Shown: piece by piece, positions 35,643 through 44,700 of the stretch
Layout: every line of letters starts with the position of its first letter
Numbering within the stretch: the first letter of the stretch is position 1
Assembly (NCBI GenBank): GCA_018065415.1
Contig: JAGHTI010000043.1
Coordinates: 1-53,742 of the forward strand
DNA: 53,742 nucleotides
Reading direction: 5' to 3'
DNA from: Candidatus Equicola stercoris
GTDB lineage: Bacteria; Bacteroidota; Bacteroidia; Bacteroidales; Bacteroidaceae
Notes under the pieces: model-generated
What the model was told of the DNA's origin: nothing
What the model saw: the letters and a program-made list of their open reading frames with translations, nothing else
Databases searched by the model: none
Position numbers and translations under genes: made by a program

Positions 35643-37001
35643 ATGAGCAAAAGAAAAGGAAGTCTTCAATCGACTATTACAGTTTCATTAACCAATTATC
35701 TCGATGCAGGAGCTATCGTTGCTGGGGCAAGCGGACTTACCCTATGGAAAGACTATCTCGGTTTGACCGAAGGACATCTCGGATGGCTGAATGCAATAAG
35801 TGCCAACTGTCTTGGAGCTGCCGTAGGTGCAATAATAGGTGGTATCCTTGCAGACAAATATGGTAGAAAACTCATCTATTCTTACAACATGTTGATCTAT
35901 ATGCTGGGAGTATTACTGATGATGTGTTCAGTAAACTTCCCGATGCTCCTTGCAGGTTTTCTGATTACAGGAATATCAGTAGGCGTGGGAGTACCTGCAT
36001 CATGGACATACATATCAGAAAATTCCGAAACTGGTAACAGAGGACGCAACATTGCGATATCTCAAATGGCTTGGGGCATTGGTCCTACGATAATACTTGT
36101 CTTAGGCACACTCTTGGCACCTCCTACTGGAGGACAGGACGGTGGAGCATGCTTTGGTTTCGTACAGGATGTTGCTTCCCTCATCACTGGAGGTACAGCA
36201 ATAGGTGCGGCACTTAATGTCTTTACCAGTCGTATCGTCTTTGCATCATTGTTCATCGTTGCATTCATTGCATGGCTTCTGCAACGTCGTCTTGACGAAT
36301 CAGAAGAATGGAAGAACAACAAGGAGAAAGATGGAGCAGTGATGGCGAAAAGCATATTCTCATCCTTTGGAGAATTGCTCACAAACAAGATAAACATCAA
36401 AGCCATCTGTTTCCTTGCTGGTATGTACCTCACATGGAACCTCGTCAGTTCTGTAATGGGTTTCTTCCAACCACATATCTATGAAACAGCAGGAGGACTT
36501 TCCAATGAATATGCCAACATGCTGACATTGGGACAATGGTTGATAATAATCCTTGCTACATTCTTGTTCTCACTCATCGTGGACAAGGTAAACCAGCGTG
36601 GTCTCTATGCCATCGGTGTCGGCTTCGCCATCGCAGCATGGGTGATAGTCATCTATGTAGGCATCAGTGGCATCGCAGGATTGGTAGTCTTCACCCTTCT
36701 TTGGGCATTACAAGGTGGAATATCCGTTCAGACATTCTATGCACTATGGGCATCAGAACTATTCCCAGTAAAATACCGTGCTGCAGCACAAGGACTGATG
36801 TTCTTTATCGTGCGTGGTCTATCCGCAGTCTGGGGACTGTGCTTTGTATATATCTACGGGGAAAATGGTGACGGCTTCACCACAGCAGCATATATCATGA
36901 TGATATTGCTCATCATATCATTCCTCATCGGAGTCATAGGAGCACCGAAGACACGAGGAAAATCTCTTGAAGAAATCACAAAAGAAAGATATGGCGAATA
37001 A
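35643..37001 (+). CDS. MFS sugar porter
   Basis: An inner-membrane transporter of 452 residues with about 12 hydrophobic segments. It has the MFS loop motif GGILADKYGRKLI after TM2 and the sugar-porter ending APKTRGKSLEEITKERYG. There is a charged cytoplasmic loop at about 215-245. Sitting between exported glycosidases and a cytoplasmic rhamnosidase, it is the best candidate for taking up the released oligosaccharides. Overlaps the rhamnosidase gene by 11 bp. Confidence 0.92.
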   Translation: MSKRKGSLQSTITVSLTNYLDAGAIVAGASGLTLWKDYLGLTEGHLGWLNAISANCLGAAVGAIIGGILADKYGRKLIYSYNMLIYMLGVLLMMCSVNFPMLLAGFLITGISVGVGVPASWTYISENSETGNRGRNIAISQMAWGIGPTIILVLGTLLAPPTGGQDGGACFGFVQDVASLITGGTAIGAALNVFTSRIVFASLFIVAFIAWLLQRRLDESEEWKNNKEKDGAVMAKSIFSSFGELLTNKINIKAICFLAGMYLTWNLVSSVMGFFQPHIYETAGGLSNEYANMLTLGQWLIIILATFLFSLIVDKVNQRGLYAIGVGFAIAAWVIVIYVGISGIAGLVVFTLLWALQGGISVQTFYALWASELFPVKYRAAAQGLMFFIVRGLSAVWGLCFVYIYGENGDGFTTAAYIMMILLIISFLIGVIGAPKTRGKSLEEITKERYGE

Positions 37002-39111
37002 GTCAACAGCAACATGGATATGGTATCCAGGCGACTTTGAGATATGGCTTGGAAATAGGTTCAATAACCTACGCTCGGAACGTGGTGCACTGTCGCCAAC
37101 CTTCTGGAAACAGGACAGTCACTATCCTATGGTTGAATTCAGCAAGGAGGTGACATTCCAAGAGACTGAAACTATAGAGATTGCCGTTGAGGGAGACTAT
37201 AATGTAGCCCTCGACGGAGAAAAAGTCTTTGGTATGCAAAAATCCATTACCATCCCTGCTGGCAGGCATAAGATAAACATCAAGGTAATAAACCAATCCT
37301 GTCCACCAGCATTATTCGTTCAAGGCAAGTCGGTACAATCTGACGAGTCGTGGTTGGCAACATTTGAAGACAAGATATGGATTGATGAAAATGGCGATGC
37401 ACATGGCTCTGGGATATACGTTCCTGCGGGACGATGGAACTTCAACGACATCACCACCCCACCATCGGCATTCCGCCTACAGACTGAAGAAAAGAAATAT
37501 GATAAGTGTTCAGCACTTAACAACAGCCACACCCTGTACGACTTCGGTGTAGAGACAATTGGATACGTCACACTAAAAGGGATAAAAGGCGACGGGACAA
37601 TACATATCTATTACGGTGAAAGTGCAGAAGAGGCACAGGACAAAGAACATTGTGAAACTCTTGACAAAATTCTTGTCGAAGCATCAGCAGACAGTATTAC
37701 CGACCTTGCTCATAACATCACCGACTGCATTACATCGCTAAAAGGTAGCAATGACAGTTTTGACTACATCTTACGTTATTCCAAAGCATTCCGCTACGTG
37801 ATGATAGAATGTGAAGGTGACATCACCGTCAAGGATATTTCCATGTTGTATGAATATCTGCCGGAAGAATCGCGTGGCAGTTTCCGATGCAACGACGATG
37901 AGATAAACAGGATTTGGGATGTAGCACAATACACCATGCAACTGACCACGAGGGAGTTCTTCATGGATGGGATAAAACGCGACCGTTGGGTATGGAGTGG
38001 CGATGCCATCCAGAGTTTCTTGATGAACTACTATCTGTTCTTCGATACAGAATGTGTAAAACGCACCATACGTCTTCTGCGTGGGAAAGACCCTGTCACA
38101 GCACACATAAATACCATAATGGACTATACATTCTATTGGTTCAAAGGTATCTATGACTATTACCTCTTTACTGGTGACAGTGACTTTGTCAGGGAGATGT
38201 ATCCAAAGATGCAGACATTGATGGATTATTGTCTTGGAAGAACAGACGAAAATGGCATGGCAGAAGGACAACCCGATGACTGGATTTTTGTTGATTGGGT
38301 GGATTTCCCTATGCACAAACGTGGTGTAATGTGTTTTGAGCAGATATTGTTCTGCAAGTCTTTGGAGACAATGAAACTATGTGCTGACATCTGCGGGCAT
38401 GATGACGATGCCAAAAGATACGGCACATTGGCACAGAAACTGAACAATACATTTTCAGAAACATTCTGGGACAAGGAGAAACATGCCTTTCTGCACAACA
38501 TTGAAGATGGACACATCAACGATATGGTGACGAAATTTCCGAATATCTTTGCCATCATATATGATTATGCCGATGAAAAACGGAAGGAAGAAATCAAAGA
38601 ACACGTACTGTTAAACCCTGATGTTGAAGCCATCACCACACCATATATGCGTTTCTATGAACTGGAAGCATTATGTTCCATGGAAATGCAAGATAAAGTA
38701 CTGACAGAAATAAAATCCTATTGGGGAGGAATGCTCAAGGAAGGGGCTACATCTTTCTGGGAGAAATACATCCCAACAGAAAAGGGCAGACAGCATCTGG
38801 CAATGTACGGACGACCGTATGGAAAGAGTCTCTGTCACGCATGGGGAGCAAGTCCCATCTATCTCTTAGGAAGATATTACCTTGGCGTAAGACCACTTGC
38901 CGCAGGATACAGCCAGTATGAAATCAAACCTTCACTCGGAGGGTTGGAATGGATGGAGGGCACTGTCCCTACTCCTTTTGGGGACATCTATATAAAGATG
39001 GACAGACAACACATACATATAAAAAGTGACGGTGGAGACGGCACTTTGATATTGAAAAATAAAACAATCAAAATAACACCTCATGAAGAATTTGACATTC
39101 CTATTAACTGA
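36991..39111 (+). CDS. Alpha-L-rhamnosidase, GH78, cytoplasmic
   Basis: Removes terminal alpha-L-rhamnose. The 706-residue protein starts MANKSTATWIWYPGDF with no signal peptide, so it works in the cytoplasm. An N-terminal beta domain (about 1-290) precedes the (alpha/alpha)6 barrel with GH78 blocks FMDGIKRDRWVWSGDAIQS, DWIFVDWVDFPM and SLCHAWGASPIYLLGRYYLG. The ATG at 36991 is preferred to a TTG at 36967 because the protein begins at WIWYPG in the family. Coupled to the MFS gene by overlap, which supports intracellular rhamnose release. Confidence 0.9.
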   Translation: MANKSTATWIWYPGDFEIWLGNRFNNLRSERGALSPTFWKQDSHYPMVEFSKEVTFQETETIEIAVEGDYNVALDGEKVFGMQKSITIPAGRHKINIKVINQSCPPALFVQGKSVQSDESWLATFEDKIWIDENGDAHGSGIYVPAGRWNFNDITTPPSAFRLQTEEKKYDKCSALNNSHTLYDFGVETIGYVTLKGIKGDGTIHIYYGESAEEAQDKEHCETLDKILVEASADSITDLAHNITDCITSLKGSNDSFDYILRYSKAFRYVMIECEGDITVKDISMLYEYLPEESRGSFRCNDDEINRIWDVAQYTMQLTTREFFMDGIKRDRWVWSGDAIQSFLMNYYLFFDTECVKRTIRLLRGKDPVTAHINTIMDYTFYWFKGIYDYYLFTGDSDFVREMYPKMQTLMDYCLGRTDENGMAEGQPDDWIFVDWVDFPMHKRGVMCFEQILFCKSLETMKLCADICGHDDDAKRYGTLAQKLNNTFSETFWDKEKHAFLHNIEDGHINDMVTKFPNIFAIIYDYADEKRKEEIKEHVLLNPDVEAITTPYMRFYELEALCSMEMQDKVLTEIKSYWGGMLKEGATSFWEKYIPTEKGRQHLAMYGRPYGKSLCHAWGASPIYLLGRYYLGVRPLAAGYSQYEIKPSLGGLEWMEGTVPTPFGDIYIKMDRQHIHIKSDGGDGTLILKNKTIKITPHEEFDIPIN

Positions 39112-41764
39112 CCACAAGAGTTGTTTCATCAAACATCTTGCCGTCTTGTTGTTTTTCTGCAGTTTGTCAGCAGAGTCATTGGCAAAGATAACCATCAAAC
39201 AACACTCTCCTCAAACGGAGTATGCCGCAACAATAGTCAAGGACATCCCTGGCAACATCGTCATACAGCAGAACACTAAAAACACAGGCAACATCCCTGA
39301 GTCTTTTACCATACAGCGTAAAGGCAAGAAAGTCATCCTTACTGGTAACAACGGTAATGGATGTATCTATGCTGCAAACAAACTGAAAGAGTATTTTACC
39401 ATTCATGGCAATATAGACATCAAAGAGGCTATATCGGAAAAGCCGGGTATGAAACTGCGTGGAACGTGTCTTGGATTGCAAAAGACCGTATATCTGCCAG
39501 GACACAGAGTATATGAATACCCATATACACCAGAGAACTTCCCATGGTTTTATGATAAGGAATTGTGGATTGAATATCTGGACATGCTGGCAGCAGACAA
39601 CTTCAACGCTGTTTATCTATGGAACGGTCATCCGTTTGCATCGCTTGTCAAGCTGAAGGACTATCCTTTTGCTCCTGAAGTTGATGATGCTACAATGCAG
39701 AAAAATCAGGAAATGTTTTCTTTCATCACCACAGAGGCATCTCGACGGGGTATCATGGTGATACAGATGTTCTACAATATCATCGTCTCAAAACCTTTTG
39801 CAGACCATTATGGTATCAAGACACAGGACCGCAACCGTCCTATTACCCCTCTCATTGCCGACTATACACGTAAAAGTATCGCTGCCTTCATTGAGAAATA
39901 TCCTAACGTGGGATTGCTCATCTGCCTTGGAGAGGCGATGAACGGCATTGACACAGACATACAATGGATGACGGAAACCATCATCCCTGCCATAAAAGAC
40001 GGACTCAAGGCATCCAACCGTACTGATGAGCCACCTATCATCTTGAGGGCTCACGACACAGACGGACCAAAAGTGTTGGCAGCGTCATTGCCTTTGTATA
40101 AGAACATTTATACTATGTCAAAATATACCGGTGAGAGCCTTACCACCTATGAGCCTCGCGGCCCTTGGGCAGAGACACACCGCAAACTGGCTGCCGCTGC
40201 ACCTATTCACATAAGCAATGTGCATATACTTGCAAACCTCGAACCATGGCGATGGAGTTCTCCTGTCTTTGTACAGAAAACGGTAAAGGCAATGCACAAC
40301 GTGCATCATGCCAACGGTCTTCATCTCTACCCACAGGCTTCTTATTGGGACTGGCCTTACTCTGCCGATAGGGTTGGAGACGGACGACTGTTACAAGTTG
40401 ACCGCGACTGGATGTGGTACAAGGCATGGGGACGTTATTCTTGGAATGAAAACCGTAATGCTGACGACTATGATTTCTGGGTGAACACTCTGCAAGAGTA
40501 TTATGGTTGTGATGCCGCTACTGCACGTAATATCCTCGTTGCCTACGATGAGTGCGGAGAGATTGCACCTAAACTGATTCGCCGTTTTGGTATCACGGAA
40601 GGCAACCGTCAGACTCTCCTCTTAGGAATGAAAATGAGCGAACTGGTAAACCCATACAAATATACCATCTATTCCGGCTTCTATGAGAGTTGTGGTCCTG
40701 AGGGAGAGAAACTCATCGAATATGTAGAAAAGGAGTGGAAACAGAAACAAGTTAAAAACAGAAACAGCGAAGAATATAAACACGTTGGCGAACTTCCATT
40801 AGACATTGTTGAGCAATGTGTCGCTCATGGTACTAAAGCAGTCGATGCCGTCGTGAAGGCTAGAAAAGGTGTCACAAAGAACGCAGATGAATTTTCTCGT
40901 TTGGCTAACGACATGAACTGCTACAAGGAATTTGCCATCGCCTTCCGACTCAAAGTTTTGGCAGCGCAGGAGGTTCTTAATTATAAATGGAGTAAGGACA
41001 CCAAATATCTTGAAAAGGCTATCCCTCTGTTGGAAAAGAGTAATGAAGCATGGCGACGTCTTGTTGCTTTGACAAAAGACACCTATCTCTATGCCAATTC
41101 CATGCAGACTGCACAGAGGCGCATACCTGTTGGTGGCGACAACGGTAAGTTCAAGACGTGGGAAGAGATGTTGCCTGTCTATGAAGAAGAACTTACCAAT
41201 CTGAAGAAAAATCTCGCCTCACTAAACAATGCTTCCACATCACAGCAGCCTGTAAAGATAATAAAGGCAAAAAATGCTGACATCACCATATCTGGGAAAC
41301 CTTACACAATGATTCCTATGTCCAAGAATGTATGTCTTTTTGAAGGACGTCCTGAGCATATCGACTCTATCGCACCAGAACTGGAAGGTTTGAAAGCATT
41401 ATTGCTCAATCGGGATACGACGAGAGAACGCGGAGTTACCGTCGAGTTCTCTTGCAAGCAGAATACACAGATGCTCGTGGGCTTCTTCATTGATGACCAG
41501 AAAAAATTTGCATCTCCACCAAAACTGGAAATAGATGCTACAGGCAACGAATATGGTCAGGCAGAACCTGTCATCACCAATGCAATCTCTATGACGGGTA
41601 TGCCTATTGTAAACATACATTCTTATCATTTCAAAGCTGGACATCATGTCATCAACCTGCCACGAGGCATCATCATGGTTGCAGGATTCACGACAACAGA
41701 CCTGCAACATCGTGACGCTGGTTTGAACGGAAGAAACGAAGAAGTGGATTGGCTTTTTATGTAA
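39083..41764 (+). CDS. Large secreted glycosidase-like protein, family not assigned
   Basis: 893 residues. An N-terminal segment with hydrophobic run HLAVLLFFCSLSAESLA acts as a signal peptide. Residues about 40-120 resemble the GH20b/GH67N-type accessory domain (YAANKLKEYF), then a likely (beta/alpha)8 barrel: GMKLRGTCLGLQKTVYLP, MLAADNFNAVYLWNGHPF, MVIQMFYNIIVSKPFADHYG, LICLGEAMNG, ILRAHDTDGP and YPQASYWDWPYSADRVGDGR. A helical region follows (560-720) and a C-terminal beta domain (740-893). Possible catalytic acids are E and D in LGEAMNG and RAHDTDGP. GH20, GH67 or GH115 relatives are conceivable; I do not recognise the family. Starts 29 bp inside the GH78 gene. Confidence 0.65.
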   Translation: MKNLTFLLTDHKSCFIKHLAVLLFFCSLSAESLAKITIKQHSPQTEYAATIVKDIPGNIVIQQNTKNTGNIPESFTIQRKGKKVILTGNNGNGCIYAANKLKEYFTIHGNIDIKEAISEKPGMKLRGTCLGLQKTVYLPGHRVYEYPYTPENFPWFYDKELWIEYLDMLAADNFNAVYLWNGHPFASLVKLKDYPFAPEVDDATMQKNQEMFSFITTEASRRGIMVIQMFYNIIVSKPFADHYGIKTQDRNRPITPLIADYTRKSIAAFIEKYPNVGLLICLGEAMNGIDTDIQWMTETIIPAIKDGLKASNRTDEPPIILRAHDTDGPKVLAASLPLYKNIYTMSKYTGESLTTYEPRGPWAETHRKLAAAAPIHISNVHILANLEPWRWSSPVFVQKTVKAMHNVHHANGLHLYPQASYWDWPYSADRVGDGRLLQVDRDWMWYKAWGRYSWNENRNADDYDFWVNTLQEYYGCDAATARNILVAYDECGEIAPKLIRRFGITEGNRQTLLLGMKMSELVNPYKYTIYSGFYESCGPEGEKLIEYVEKEWKQKQVKNRNSEEYKHVGELPLDIVEQCVAHGTKAVDAVVKARKGVTKNADEFSRLANDMNCYKEFAIAFRLKVLAAQEVLNYKWSKDTKYLEKAIPLLEKSNEAWRRLVALTKDTYLYANSMQTAQRRIPVGGDNGKFKTWEEMLPVYEEELTNLKKNLASLNNASTSQQPVKIIKAKNADITISGKPYTMIPMSKNVCLFEGRPEHIDSIAPELEGLKALLLNRDTTRERGVTVEFSCKQNTQMLVGFFIDDQKKFASPPKLEIDATGNEYGQAEPVITNAISMTGMPIVNIHSYHFKAGHHVINLPRGIIMVAGFTTTDLQHRDAGLNGRNEEVDWLFM

Positions 41765-41770
41765 CACACT

Positions 41771-44700
41771 ATGAACAGAATACGTATTTTCCTCCTCTGC
41801 TGTCTCTCGGCGATAAGCCTTTCAGCACAAGTCGTTGACCATCAACAGATGCAACGTATCTACGAGGAAGCAAAGACTCCTTATAAATATGGTCTTGTCA
41901 TTGCACCGCAGGACAACAAACATAAATACGACTGTCCTACCGTCTTCCGCGAAAAAGACAAATGGTATATGACCTTTGTCTGTTACGATGGTAAGGGAGG
42001 TAACGATGGCAGAGGGTATGAGACATGGTTGGCAGAAAGTAATGACCTTCTCCACTGGAACATATTAGGACGTATTCTTGAATTTCCTTCTACATCTACA
42101 CCTTTATGGGATGCCAACCAACGTGGCGGTTTCCCTGCACTCATCGATTATGAATGGAATGGCTCGTACAAGATGGGGAAGTACAAAGGTGCGCATTGGA
42201 TGACATACATTGGTGGTAACGGCACAGGCTATGAGGCTGTGCAGTCGCCATTGAGCGTAGGTTTGGCGTCAACGAAGAAAGACATCACAAAACCGCATCC
42301 ATGGCAATGTCTTCCACATCCTGTCATCAGTTATGCTGACGATGATGCACAGTGGTGGGAACAAATGACCCAGTACAAGAGTACTATATATAAGGTAGAT
42401 AAGAAATACTTTGGTCATCCTTTTGTCATGTTCTACAATGCTGGAGGAAAGGATGCAACGCATCCAAAGGGTGAACGTATTGGCATTGCCTTGTCTGACG
42501 ACATGCTCCATTGGACTCGTTTCAAGGGCAACCCTGTCTTTGCACACGATTCTGACGGTACGATAACAGGCGATGCACAGATTGTACGGATGGGAGATAT
42601 CTTTGTAATGTTTTATTTCTCCGCCTTCAACCCAACAAGGAAGTACAATGCCTACAACACGTTTGCTGCAAGTCACGACCTTATTCATTGGACAGACTGG
42701 GATGGCGATGACCTCATAATACCGTCCAAACCGTACGACGAGATGTTTGCACACAAGAGTTATGTTGTCAAGCATGATGGCATAGTATATCATTTCTATT
42801 GCGCTGTAAATAATGCAGGTCAGAGGGGTATCGCCGTTGCCACGAGCCGACATCTCGGCAAAAGTGAGGTCTCCTTCCCTACCCCTGACCCTACTGGGCA
42901 TCGCATCACGATGTCGCTCGACAAGGATTGGGAGATAATTTCCGACAATCCATCTATCAACAGTAATGCTCTCCTACACGGAAAAAACATGGTCGATGTA
43001 CCTTTCAACCTTGACGACTACTTCGGAGCATTACAGAAAGAACATGGCAATCTGCATGGCTCCGTCACTTGCCGAAAAGAATTTTTCCTCGAAGGCACTG
43101 ACAACAAAGAGTATTTTATAAACTTCGAAGGAGTTGGCACGTATGCAGCCATAGAACTAAACGGGCATAATCTCGGTACTTACGACATCGGACGAACTTG
43201 TGAGTGCATTGACATAACGAAATTCGTTCATCTCAACGATACTAACACAATCCTTCTCAACATCTCTCATCCCGAAGGTATCACCGACATGCCGTGGGTG
43301 TGTGGCGGATGCAGCAGCGAATGGGGATTCTCCGAAGGGTCACAGCCATTCGGCATCTTCCGTCCTGTCACCCTCGAAGTCACAGACAAGGTACGCATCG
43401 AACCATTTGGAGTTCATGTGTGGAGCAACAACAATTGCGACAGCCTGTTCGTTGAAACCGAGATAAAAAACTATGACAGTAAGAAAATAGTCTCATCGCT
43501 TGTAACAAAACTTTCTGATGCTACAGGCAGACAGGTAATACGTCTCACCGATGAAATCTCACTACTACCCGGCGAGACGAAGATCATCCGTCAGCAGGCT
43601 TCTTTAACCAACAACAACCTCTCACCTCTCACCTCTCAGCTCTCACCTCTCACTCCAATACATCTATGGTCTGTTGCAGAGCCATACCTTTACAAAGTAA
43701 ACAGCATCATCAAGCGTAATGGTAAGGCTACTGACAGTCAGGACACGCCATTTGGTTTCAGAACTGTCTCTTGGCCAAAGTCCAGCATACGGCAGGCATC
43801 AGACGATAAAAGGTTTCTGCTGAACAACAAACCTATATTCCTTAATGGAGTATGCGAATATGAACATATCTTTGGACAAAGTCATGCCTTCACTCACGAA
43901 CAGATAGAGACAAGAATAAAAGAAGTGCAGCAGGCTGGTTTCAATGCTTTCAGAGATGCCCACCAGCCACACAACCTGCACTACAAGACCCTACTCGACA
44001 GAGAGGGCATACTATGGTGGGCACAGTTCTCTGCCCATATATGGTACGACACCCCGAAGTTCCGCGAGAGTTTCAAAAGACACTTACGCCAATGGGTAAA
44101 AGAACGCAGGAACTCACCATCACTGGTACTATGGGGATTGCAAAACGAAAGCACCCTGCCGAAAGACTTTGCAGAGGAGTGTACTCAGATAATACGCGAC
44201 ATGGACCCAACCTGTGGCAGTCAGCGTCTCGTCACCACTTGCAATGGCGGCGAGGGCACGGATTGGAATGTGGTACAGAACTGGAGTGGCACATACGGTG
44301 GCGACATCGAAAAATATGCTACCGAACTGAAGCAGGAAGAACAGCTGCTGAATGGCGAATATGGAGCATGGCGTACTATAGGCAACCATACTGGTGAGGG
44401 TTATACCGAAGAAAAATATCTAAACATCTTAAAGAAAAAGGTAGAACTGGCAGAGTGTGCTAAGGACAGCGTATGCGGGCAGTTCTTGTGGTTGCTCAAC
44501 AGTCATGACAATCCGGGACGCAGACAACCAGACGAAGCACTTCGACGCATTGACAAGGTTGGACCATTCAATTACAAAGGACTGTTTACCATCTGGGAAC
44601 AACCAGTAGATGCATTCTATTGGTATAAAGAGAGAGTGGAGCCAACCAGCCTCTCCCCAGCCCTCCCCTCAAGGGAGGGAGTACAGAAAGTCTCCCCTCT

